Positions 11,858-22,202 of a DNA stretch of 64,000 nucleotides are shown here, piece after piece. Source of the stretch: Turbatrix aceti (Eukaryota; Nematoda; Chromadorea; Rhabditida; Panagrolaimidae). The translations under genes were made by a program, and so were the position numbers. The stretch lies in the NCBI GenBank assembly GCA_963969345.1, contig OZ017768.1:124001-188000 (forward strand), written 5' to 3'. The notes beneath the pieces were generated by a model. The model had not been told where the DNA came from. It was given only the letters and a program-made list of their open reading frames with translations, and ran no database searches. Each line of letters begins with the position of its first letter. Positions within the stretch are counted from its first letter, which is position 1.

Positions 11858-13678
11858 GAAATCTGCACTCTCTCGCGTTAACATTGCATTTTTTTTTGTC
11901 GCGCGCCTGGTGCTCTCCATTCTCTCATTTCAGCCTAGCGCGCACCAAAAAAAAGTTTTGAATCCTATATTTGACAACTGTCGTCAGAATTGCTTGCCAA
12001 ATCGATTATTTTGCAAATCGATGCCTGAAATATGATTCCTATGACGGATCCGAAAGACACGGGATCCGGAAATCGTGGATGCTACAGCGAAGCCCATGTT
12101 TTTGTCACGTTTGTCCTCTTTTTTTTTGTGTTAACATAATTATTGTAACAAAAAAACTGAAGTTTATGGCTAGTACTCAAAATTGTGAACTCTGTTGCAA
12201 AAATGGATACTCCAAACAGAAATGTATGATGATTCGTCAAAATCGGGACTGTGTTATATGCCCTGCATTTTAAAAACGTATCAACCTTCAGTGATGTTGG
12301 CAGAAAAATCACATCAAGACATTTGTCACAATATGGTGAAAGTTCAGATGCAGTCACTGTCCAGAATGGTGAAATGTTTCTACCATTCACGCCCTGGTTC
12401 ACAGCTAATCGGTGCAGACACTAAGGCACCGTTCTTTATAATTCTTTATAAAAACACAGTTTTTCGCTTCGCTTTCGCACCAAGAGCTGACTCTGCAAGG
12501 CGTTTATTCACCTGTCGTCGGCGGTGTTACTTCTGAGTGACAAACAACAACTGGTGGGGCACAAGGAATCAGTTCGAGCCGTCCGCCGAGCGGGGTAAAG
12601 TCGTGTTGACGAGTTGCAGACGTGTCGCAGGCCGGCTGTCCTTGACTGATCTCGATGTAGCCGTCATTGACAGGACAGGTCAGTGATTGCTGCTGCTTTC
12701 ATCGGCCATGCGGAGGCGATTCTGGGAGCATCCATCCATGCCGCTGCCTGCGTTGTAGCGTTCCCGCCCCCTCGTACCCAGCGGGTTCTCCCCCTGGGAA
12801 GGACCCCGTATCTCCCCTCTTGTAAGAAATTTGGCCCCGTATATTCCCCTGTAAGAAATCTGACCCGTGTCTTCTGGCATAGCACGTGAGCTGCTCCTGT
12901 TGTTCTTGATACGCGCCGTCGCATTGCCACGAAAGAGGATGATGACCCGACGTCATGTTCCGCTGAGGCTGGCTTCCTTGTCATGGCTCTGCCGGCGTCA
13001 CTTATCAATATTTAGGTCCCGCTTACTCGAATCCGGGTTAACAGAGTCCTTTCGTTTTACCTGTACATCTGCTAAAAACGTGAAGAAAACAGTGCAACAA
13101 AAACAGCAGATGGATATGAGAACCTTTGTTCCCCCTTCATCAACTGCAAACTTACCGTATTCGCGTCGAGAGTACCGGCATACGCCTGAAGCCGACTCTC
13201 TCAACTCGCTCGCCATGTCTACAGCACCTGGTACAAAGCAGTAACACTACTTTATATGAGCTCTGAAAAACCACGTTCAATGAATTGAAAACAAATATAC
13301 GCAAAAAAACTGGATTCAGAAAATTAATGTAAAAAAAGCATCAAAATTGTAATTTAGGAACAATATACGATCAAAATATAATAAAAACCTCCTTCAAACA
13401 CTACGTTCACCACAAAATAGAGTTTTTGTTACGATAATGGCGAAAACAGTGGTTGATATCGTAAGTAGGCTAAGAATGAGAAAGAACGGAAGAAAGAAAG
13501 AAGAAAACAGCTTACGATAGACTGTTTTCTCGCAGACAATGGGTGAATCGTAAATTCTACCGTATACACATCGTTTACACTGCTTCTCCAAACTCGTCGG
13601 ATCGCACACAAGTTTTTCATTTAGATTGTTGTTTTCTTCTTTTTTTTTTAAATATTTTGTCCTATTTTCTGTACTACA
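11858..13678. other. MULE left internal region, no gene recognised
   Basis: It holds several short overlapping open frames on both strands (12.6-13.3 kb is less AT-rich than its surroundings) but none with a domain I recognise. The sequence just inside the left terminal repeat (about 11857-11885) recurs inverted near 18557-18587. Confidence 0.5.
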
Positions 13679-16598
13679 ATGAGTATTCGCCGACATCTTA
13701 GCTGGACAGATGACTTCGTCGTCGACATCATGCGCCGCAGAACAGGCGGTATGATCAACGAACACCGCTGCCTGCAAGCTCTTAGTGGATACTTCCATCA
13801 GACTGTAAGACGAAGTACGTTTTACAAACATCTAAAAATCTTTCGAACCCGTGTGGTACGTTTCTTTTATAAAATTGTTTTTGGCATAATTGTAGGTATG
13901 TTTTTTTTCCAGTTGGTATCTCCACCGCCTGGACGCCGTCACTACTCCAATACCATGCTGAACGCTGGCCGAGGACCTATTGTTCCTTCCACTGAGGACG
14001 CATCCGATGAAACTCAGCCGGATACTATCGTTTTGCCCGTCTCCGACTTCAAAGACGTTGACATATCGGAGTTAGCAGAAAACCACGAATACGAAGGTAA
14101 GTAATTTTGTACGGTTTTTTCATCTTCAAATATTTTTTGCCTCTGCTCTTGGTTTCTGAATTCAATATTATTTTTATTTGCAGAAAAGTTGGAAGGGGTG
14201 AACTACGTCCTGAATCAGCATATCCGGCCCAATTCCATCCGTGTTACATACCCAGCCTGCCGCGACTACATGCATCTGAGAGATAACGAATATGCCTGCG
14301 CTCGCTGTCACTACCAACAATATGAGAAGAAGGAGGTCCATGGAATGGTCTCAAAAGGTGTTCTGGACAAGGACATGAAAACCTTCTGCTACGAACGCGC
14401 CCATCATCCATGCTGCAGACCGTACTCGCTTGACGATGCTGCGTTTCGTGACCTGGATCGGCAAAACTCCAAAGACTTACGAAAACATCGTATGAGTACT
14501 ATGACAGCGGCTTGTCGATGGATGCGATGTGCGATCATATCGTACAACGTCGAAGTCTACCATCGAATAGGAAGCTATGAAAAGAACCGGAAACGCCTGC
14601 ACCGGCATTTCAATTACTCTATTCCACGGGTGACTTTCGACAACCTCTACGAAACGTATGATAAGTACGTCCTCCACCAAGATTCATTCGAAGACGTCAT
14701 TGTTTTCGCCAAAGAAAATATGCTGACACTTCTGGCGTCTTCCGAGATTCTGATTGCGGACGCTACATTTGGCATCACACCAACCGGCTACTCACAACTT
14801 CATATTATCTATGCAATCATTATTGACGAAACCAAGGAAAGATGGGAGTTTAAACCTGTTTGTTTCGCAGCCATGAAAAACAAGAAGCAAGAAACATACG
14901 AGAAAATCGTCGAGATCGTTCAAGGCAGGCTCCCGTTTCCACCCAGATGCAATTCTTTCTTGATGGATTACGAAGCTGCTGAACGAAACGCAATTGCTGG
15001 TCTAGTCGGCAGACACGTGCTCAGGGGCTGTACATTTCACTGCCCCCACAACATGCGCCGGTACGCTGCCAAGCTGAAGCTCACCGTTCTGATGAAAGCC
15101 GAAAAGCTGCTCTACACTTATCTTAGAATTTTCGCCGGTACGCTTTTTTTGCGAAAGTACGACGCTCACCGTCTGTACAACCTTCTTCTTAAACGTCTAC
15201 CAAAACAGCCAGACCCGGACTCTATCTGGCCGGACGACAGTGTACTCAAGGTATTACTTTTTTATAAAATTTTTTTTTGCAAGTTCAATTTCAGAAGTAC
15301 GTCGACTACGTATGGAAAACATGGCTCAAGGACATGTACAGTTTTCACGGAATGCGGTTCACTCGCAACACCAATCCCGGAGAGGCATACAATCGAGTCA
15401 TGCAGCGGTTCTACATACCAAAGCAACCAACGTGGTCTCAACACTTTCCACCTTCGTGCACGGCATCGCCATGGCCTGCGATTTCTCTTCGGTCCGGATT
15501 GAAATGCTCGAGAAAAAACTCGAAAAACCTAAAAACATCCGCCACAACACACTCATCGCCGACAAAATTATCAAGAAACTCGAAGAGGACTATGATAAAG
15601 GTTGGTCATTATTAAAAAAAAATTTTACAACTGTAAAAATTTAATACATGGTAATTTGCAGCTCATGCTTCCGACTTGGATGATGACAGCTTCATTCGCA
15701 GAAGCGTCACGCATGCGTTGTGTTGTTTAATCGTCCAGCGGATCGCCCGGGGAAAGGTCCAAATCGACCCTGAAATCTTGAACGCGGAAAATGTCGCAGA
15801 AGAACTTCTGCAGAAGCACGGCGGCAAATTCGTATCGGTTGAGTCTCTCATAACGGCGTGCAAAGCCCCCGTGTACACAGCCGCGGAACCCGACAGCTTT
15901 GTGTCAAGCGATGAAGACGAGTTTGAGGCCCCAGAAGATCACCCCGAAGTACCGAACGAAACTACACAGTTTCTCGGTACAGAATTCAACGTCGCCGGCG
16001 GAATCGATGCAGAACTTGCCTTTCTACTCGACCAAGAAGAAGAGAATCGTCCATCATCATCACAGGTCACAAGAGCGTCTACCGTCAACTTGGAGGGCAT
16101 CAGAATTGCAAAAAAGGATATCAAGCTGAACCTGCCGTCACCCGAATGGGTTGACAGAATCCGAGACGTACTCAATCTCCCTGACTTATCCAGATTGCAC
16201 GGAGAATCAGTCTATGTCCTGGACTCCGACATCCACGAATCAGTTCCGGCGCACATGGTATTTCAACCAGAAACGGGAGGTGTATCAATAGCAGAGTAAG
16301 TCTTATTAATTCTAATAGATATTATTGATAAGCTGTTGTTTTTTTCAGCGCAATTCTTATCCTCATTAGCACAGAACGAGAAGTCAAGAACAAAAAGAAG
16401 CAGCCTAATCCGTTGTCAGGAATGTCAATATCGAATCTTTCAACCGAACTTGACGTCAACCTCATTATCCGTCAGCCAAATGGTGAATACATTCTGCACA
16501 CACCGACAGGAAATGCTCAGGATATGAATTACCCTACAATCTTTATCCAAAAAACTCGTGCTGGAAACTACAAAGCCATTGTCGACATGTATGAATAG
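13679..16598 (+). CDS. MULE transposase, six exons, one frameshift
   Basis: DDE-type transposase of the Mutator superfamily, catalysing cut-and-paste transposition of its element in the nucleus. Exons: 13679-13804, 13913-14096, 14184-15250, 15295-15600, 15662-16295, 16349-16598; splice phases agree. An N-terminal region is followed by a Cys/His cluster (CARCHYQQYE ... CYERAHHPCC, about 14297-14418), possibly a zinc-binding DNA-recognition domain. The catalytic core follows: first Asp in LIADATFGI (about 14751), second in FLMDYEAAERNA (about 14958) and a CTFHCPHNMRRYA motif, in MULE order. The C-terminal part contains an acidic stretch. Within exon 4, near 15428-15440, the frame shifts: the part ending FYIPKQPTWS is followed in another frame by TLSTFVHGIAMACDF. 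So this copy would not give a full-length protein of about 855 residues unless the shift is an assembly error. An alternative is an unrecognised splice. Confidence 0.82.
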
Positions 16599-16634
16599 GA
16601 TATGTAAATTGCATGAATGGGACATGTGTATGAG

Positions 16635-16640
16635 AATAAA
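16635..16640 (+). promoter_or_regulatory. Polyadenylation signal of MULE transposase
   Basis: AATAAA 37 bases after the transposase stop codon. Confidence 0.5.
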
Positions 16641-17462
16641 TTTTTTACCTTGATAATGGCAAGAAAAAAACAATATTTAAAAAAAATTCCACAGCTCTTT
16701 TGCCGCACGTCGCTAATAACCCACTAGTACTCAAAAGATGCAATCTATTTTTTGTAACACACACACACACTCTATCATAAAGTTTCAAATTTTATCATCC
16801 CCCTATTATAGAAAAAAACGTTAACGTTTGACGGATCATAAAAAAATAACTTACCGAGTTCTGGGTTCTCCGGCTTGTTCCTTGCCGCTTGCAAACTACT
16901 TGGAGTAGCTTCTGGCACGAGTGCTATCAGGCCCGAAAACCCGACCCGATTTTGGTCGGAACCAAAAAATCGAGTCGGGCACCCGAACGTTCTGCGTGTT
17001 TTTTTGCCGCACTGGTTGTCATCGAGTTCCTCGAGGCTGTTGAGTGTGATACCCTAAATAATTAACAAAAAGACAATATAAACGGTGTGGTTTCAAACCA
17101 TCAATGAGTTATAATCAATTTTCAAACCATGGAATTCGCATTGTTTATAAGAAAACTATTATACAAACATCATAAAAACCTGCAACAAACAAAAAAAACA
17201 GTCGTTTTGTGCTATAAATGTCCGGCTTTGAGCCGAGTGCGTAGCTGAAAGTACCCACAATTCATTACAACAATATAACAAGAACGCAACTTACGGTAAA
17301 AAAAAATACTAGTAGAATTGGGGTTTAGTACTGCAAAAAACAAAAAATAATGCAAAACCGACTTGAATATGAAATAGCGCGCTCTTTGCAAAAATGCGTA
17401 GAACGCGCGTCAGTGAGAGAGCAAAGTGCACCAGACATTTTACAAAGAAACATCGGCGAGTT
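16641..17462. other. MULE interior, non-coding
   Basis: Contains a short CA repeat near 16758 and, at about 16930-16987, a stretch of CCCGAA/TCGGGT motifs similar in style to the self-complementary MITE cores elsewhere in the window. No gene is visible. Confidence 0.5.
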
Positions 17463-18551
17463 CACGGTGCGGAGTGTTCCCAACACGAAAATTTTTAGCG
17501 ATTTTGTAAAAGTGTTATGTATTCGTCGACAGTTTTCGGGTATTCATATCATTTGCATTTTTTTGGCATTTTGCCATTGTGTCAAGCTAAGATCAAGCTT
17601 TTTATAGCACTTTGCGCTTTATCGATTGCTTGCAAATGAACTTCGCTGCAGGAGTCCAAAGAGGGAAAATATTGAATTTTTGTGTAGGCCTCCTGCCTTC
17701 CCTGTACTAAAATTTGAAAATTTCGTCTCAGTCCTGTCTTGGCACTACCCAAAGCTTCAATTTAAGCCGGCATTTGTGATTCTTTATCTACAGGCCTTGA
17801 CGGAGAGGGCAAATGAAATTTTGACCATCTTGACTACGTCGCGGGTGCACCCGTTGTACGATGATTCTGCCCAAATCATGCTTTGTTTTGCTAAATCCGA
17901 TCTCCTGATGCCAAAGAAACACAAAAAAAAAGTAAGCAATTAGGTATAGGGCAATGTAGCAGCATTCCAAAACACAAGCTATTTGGCCGTCAAAAGCCCA
18001 GGGGAACACCGCGCGCGTGCATAGTTCCCTGTTTCAGAGTACTGTTATGCGTAGTCCATATCGCTTGCAGATTGTGATAGCTACTTTTTTTGTGTTTCTT
18101 TGGCATCAGGAGGTCGGATTTAGCAAAACAAAGCATGATTTGGGCAGAATCATCGTACAACGGATGCACCCGCGACGTAGTCAAGATGGTCAAAATTTCA
18201 TTTGCCCTCTCCGTCAAGGCCTGTAGATAAAGAATCACAAATGCCGGCTTAAATTGAAGCATTGGGTAGTGCCAAGACAGGACTGAGACGAAATTTTCAA
18301 ATTTTAGTACAGGGAAGGCAGGAGGCCTACACAAAAATTCAATATTTTCCCTCTTTGGACTCCTGCAGCGAAGTTCATTTGCAAGCAATCGATAAAGCGC
18401 AAAGTGCTATAAAAAGCTTGATCTTAGCTTGACACAATGGCAAAATGCCAAAAAAATGCAAATGATATGAATACCCGAAAACTGTCGACGAATACATAAC
18501 ACTTTTACAAAATCGCTAAAAATTTTCGTGTTGGGAACACTCCGCACCGTG
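17463..18551. mobile_element. 1.1 kb palindromic element nested in the MULE
   Basis: Starts CACGGTGCGGAGTG and ends with its inverse complement, flanked by a perfect 6-bp direct repeat CGAGTT (17457-17462 and 18552-18557). The two arms (about 17463-17933 and 18077-18551) are nearly identical inverted copies round a short centre. Each arm contains the same open frame of 100 residues or more (17626-17943 + and its mirror on -), which matches no family I know. Confidence 0.8.
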
Positions 18552-18589
18552 CGAGTTGCCTTGTTAACGCGAGAGAGTGCAGATTTCGT

Positions 18590-18800
18590 ACACAGGCCAG
18601 TCCAAATGCACGGATACTCTGCAAAAATGCACGGAAACGAGTAACGGAGTATCCGCGCGCTTTTGAGCAGTATCCGTGCGCTTTTGAGCAGTATCCGCGC
18701 GCTTTTTCGCTTGCTCCCAGGCCGGCCGACGCGGTCCAAATGCACGGATACTTTGCAAAAATGCACGGATACTTTGCAAAAATGCACGGATAAATTGCGG
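18590..18800. repeat. MULE subterminal repeat array, copy 1
   Basis: Tandem and near-tandem units of ATGCACGGATACTNTGCAAAA, mixed with GTATCCGTGCGCTTTTGAGCA units in the opposite sense. A similar cluster in inverted orientation lies at 20700-20905. Such arrays can serve as transposase binding sites, but that is inference. Confidence 0.7.
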
Positions 18801-18859
18801 GCGGCTGATTATTTTTCCCCGGCCCCATTATCGATTGCTTTTTCTGTAGGATAAATTTA

Positions 18860-19680
18860 TTAACCATACACAAATTAATTAACACCGAAAAACGTAAAAA
18901 TACAATAATTGAACAAAATTTTTGTTGGTGCCGACGACGTCGCAGTTTCTCCAGGCTCATCGTGTTTCTTTGAAGTGCCGGTAGTTGGATTCTTTCTGGA
19001 TGCTGATACTTCGTTTTCAAAATTCATCGTGGGACTTGTGATGACTTCCATGTCGCCGTCGTAGTCCATTTCCATGCCAAGAACGTTGATTTCGAGGTCC
19101 CCTTCATTGCAGTCGGTTTACCTAAAAACAGAAGAGTTAGTTGGGTTTCCGAGTTTTTCTTCAAACTTACAGTAAATTCGGAGGGAACCAGATGTTGATG
19201 TCATCTGAAACTTTGGGTGAAAACAATAACGAAGCCCAAAAATTTTTGTGCCCTCAATTTCATGCCAACTGCCTTTCAACCAATTTTTTTCCCTTTTCTG
19301 CGATTGTGAAACCGATCTTGGCCCCCATCTGTCGCAGCGCAATCCTACCTAACAAATCGCATGAACTCATCATACAATCGCAAAAAAAGGTAAAAAACCG
19401 AGTGAAACTTGGTTGGTTATCAAAAAAATTCGTCTTTATACCCCAAAACTTTGAAAAGTTAAAAAACTTACATTGGCAGCATCATGACATCGACGTTAGC
19501 ATTGAGAAGGTTGCCGATAGATCGCAGTCGCTTGAAGGAGGTCGCCGGAGGAATCTGAAACAAAAAACAAATAAAATCACACCAAAAAACATCAATTACA
19601 ACACGCCCGAGAAAAAAAAAGAACATAGAAAAAAAACGAAGTTGGGCTGATCAGCCCGAGCGCAGCGAAGTAACATTCGC
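18860..19680 (-). pseudogene. Possible exons of a second transposon gene (minus strand)
   Basis: Pieces with exon-like borders are seen on the minus strand. 19471-19558 encodes IPPATSFKRLRSIGNL and more between an AG and a GT. An acidic frame at 18875-19075 encodes MEMDYDGDMEVITSP and more. I could not join them into one open frame. The segment 19180-19720 has a diverged copy at 26100-26620 inside the CACTA-like element, where the equivalent exon contains a stop. No function can be assigned. Confidence 0.35.
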
Positions 19681-19871
19681 GTTGAGACTCCTCAACAATG
19701 GAAAAGTCGCAGAATGCGCAAGTCGTAAAATTAATTTGACGAAATTAATTTGAAAATTCCAAAACATTGGTTTCTGAATAGATATTTTTATGTTTTCAAT
19801 TTTGACAAAATATAATCAAGCATTGTCTTTTAAATAGTCCTACTCGCGTTTTACAAAATTTTTATTTTTGA

Positions 19872-20549
19872 CAAAATTGAAGGAGGTGTACTAGAAAAAT
19901 CATTACTCGCCCGAAAATAAAGTTAAATACCCAGTTCAAAGTGATTTCAAAGCACAACTAAATTCTCTATCTTGTAAAAATATGAAAATCCATCATTATT
20001 AATTCAAAGTTACCGAAAAATTGAAATTTCCGACAACATTCTGATAATCGGAACGTTTTCGAAACTTTTTCGAAGCGTGATCCAAAAACTAAAATCATCA
20101 TCGCATTCTACAGTATCTTTTACATCTGGAGTGGTTGTTTCAGGATTTTATCATTTTTCCGCGCGCCAGTGCAAATTTTCTTCTGAACCCCACTTTTTTT
20201 GATGAAAGGACGCCAAAATTTTTCAAAGTAGTGTTCGGCAAAAAATTCGGCATGGAGCGCGGTTCAAACGCATTTTTACGAAAAAATAGGACCGGGGGTA
20301 GAAATGAACGCAGAATCCAATGGCGTACTCAGTTTTTTGATCAAAGTTCTAAAAAGTTCCGAAAATCTAATTTTTCTTAGAAAATTTTTTTGGAAACCTT
20401 TTTTTGGGCATTTCTAAGTTGACATGGTATACTTTTTTGTAAAAAATAAGTTAGATAATTTTGTTGGGCTTCAGAATTGCTTTCAATTTTGTTTCCAGCT
20501 CGTTTTATTCGCTCGCAGTGATTTTTCTACCACACCTCCTTCAATTTTG
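19872..20549. mobile_element. Nested inverted-repeat element in the MULE
   Basis: The ends read CAAAATTGAAGGAGGTGT and its inverse, followed inward by AGAAAAATCA on both sides, about 38 bases in all with mismatches. The interior is AT-rich and non-coding. No clear target duplication is visible. Confidence 0.5.
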
Positions 20550-20699
20550 ATAATTTTGATGAAATAAAAAAAAATAAAATATGCCATTTGAAGGTACACA
20601 TTTACTTGGTATGTCCTAAAATTTTTGAAAGCAAAACTCAATTATTGATCGAGTTGCGATTTTTTATTTAAAATGTCGTCGAATTCAGCAACATTTTTG

Positions 20700-20905
20700 A
20701 ACTCTGTGAGTATCCGCGCGGTTTGCAATAGTATCCGTGCAAACGCGTTAACCGCACGGATACACAGCAAAAGCGCACGGATAAAATGCGGCCCGACACA
20801 ACAAAAACAACAACAGAAAACATCCGTGCATTTTTGCAGAGTATCCGCGCGCAATTTTCGTATCCGTGCATTTTTGCAGAGTATCCGTGCATTTGGACTG
20901 GCCTG
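20700..20905. repeat. MULE subterminal repeat array, copy 2
   Basis: Repeated GTATCCGTGCATTTTTGCAG units directly inside the right terminal repeat, the inverted counterpart of the cluster at 18590-18800. ACACAGGCCAGTCC next to the terminal repeat is also shared by both places. Confidence 0.7.
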
Positions 20906-20966
20906 TGTATAACATAGGTGTGCGTACACCCTTGATGACGGACAAATGTCTCGTTTGTTAAGGCGT

Positions 20967-22153
20967 TGTTACGTGTAGTGTGCACGTTGTGCACACTGAG
21001 ACGTGACTCCTCCTACTCTGGGGAAATGGCTGCCTCGCAGCCCGGAGAACGAGAGAGACCAGTTGTGTAGTAGCTTATCGATACTATCAAGTTGTATTGG
21101 ATCCAAATAAAGAGTTCCTAATAAGACCGAGCACTACATAACATTGTGGAGGTCCTACCACGGCCGTCTGCCCCTTGGTCTTCGATCAAGGACAAGCAGC
21201 CGGATCAGAGATTTTGTTACGATTTCGACCTAGTCGACTCCCGGCTTTTCCAATGTATGTGTATTTTCGGTTATTTCATTACATGTTGTTTTGGTGAGTG
21301 GCAGCATGTATACCATCTATGCGATAGCAGAAAAAATTCCAGCGCCATACATTTTGGTAAAGTCTAGTGGTCACTGGCGCTAGACCATCGGCACAAAGGT
21401 TATTGGTATCCCTTACTGTGCACTAGCTGCAAGTGACTACACTCGCTCGGAACGGCGACGAAGAACATCGATTGGTATTTGGCTAGCAGTATGTGGATCG
21501 CAGCGCAGCTGTCCGAGTGGGACAGATCGCCGCAGCAAGGACTTGCGCGCGGACGACAGATCGCAACTAGGGCACTGACCCGATAACGCCGAGCACCTCT
21601 CTCAAAGCGCGATGATCGACGACGGGAAGAGGCAGAGACCCCCCGCAAATTGAAAAACGACATCTGCAGCTCATTAATCATGCTCAGGCAGAAATCAAAA
21701 CCGCATCCGAGACTTCAGCAGAAGCAGACTGAAACGCGGAGACCGCGTTCAACCCTGGTGGGGAGGGTGAACGGATAGCGGCAGTTGAAATCACAACCCC
21801 AACCACTCATGGTCACTGAAGATCCGCTGCAGACTCCTACGCGCCAAGCCAACAACATACGTCGTTCCCGAGCCTGTGCTCCCCTACCATCTTTTTGTTC
21901 CCCCTTTTAAATACTGTATCGTTGTTAGACATTGTAACGATCACCGGATGAGATGACGAGGACGTCATCAAGCGAGGTGGGGAGGATGTTACGCAGATCT
22001 TAAGACCGCGATACGCCGTAGCTCCGCCCCGCACTACTCGTGCGATGGCGCCCGCACTCTCTCATTAGGAGTCGAAGATCGGGCTAGTGTTGAGTCGTAC
22101 ATGTCTCTCCGGGAATAAACAGGACACAGAAATACCGCTACACTTTGGCAACA
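20967..22153. mobile_element. LTR-type insertion in the MULE right terminal repeat
   Basis: The insertion begins TGTTACG and ends CAACA (TG..CA ends), flanked by a perfect 4-bp direct repeat GCGT (20963-20966 and 22154-22157); removing it makes the MULE terminal repeat continuous. A second TGTTACG at 21987 starts a segment of about 167 bases, similar in length to the first segment (20967 to about 21140). Both end shortly after an AATAAA, so these may be diverged or chimeric LTRs of a short retroelement. A GTGGAGGTCC after the first may be a primer-binding site. No gag or pol is visible. Confidence 0.65.
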
Positions 22154-22168
22154 GCGTGATCCCTCCCC

Positions 22169-22202
22169 GCAGCCGATTGCTCTACCACTGAGCTACAGAC
22201 CC
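22169..22202 (-). pseudogene. tRNA-Cys(GCA), 5' half
   Basis: On the minus strand this reads acceptor GGGTCTG, TA, D arm GCTC-AGTGGTAGA-GC, then ATCGGCTGC. GGGTCTG pairs with CAGGCCC of the 3' half, one pair being G-U. Dropping one copy of the shared 9-mer and the intervening element gives a complete cloverleaf, so an intact tRNA-Cys gene was split here. Confidence 0.9.

Larger units (their letters stand above)
11787..22168. mobile_element. 10.4 kb Mutator-like (MULE) transposon in a tRNA-Cys gene
   Basis: The ends are inverted: GGGGAGGGATCACGC on the left and its complement on the right, flanked by a perfect 9-bp direct repeat GCAGCCGAT (11778-11786, 22169-22177). Target duplications of 9 bp are typical of MULEs, and a MULE transposase gene lies inside at 13679-16598. 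The terminal inverted repeat is 71 bp (11787-11857); on the right it is split by an LTR insertion into 20907-20962 and 22154-22168. Other contents are a palindromic insertion (17463-18551), subterminal repeats and a further nested inverted-repeat element. Confidence 0.88.

Noticed and set aside
18590..18800. Possible CRISPR-like regularly spaced repeats
   Set aside because: Units are irregular, occur in both orientations, have no unique spacers of constant length, and the DNA is eukaryotic.
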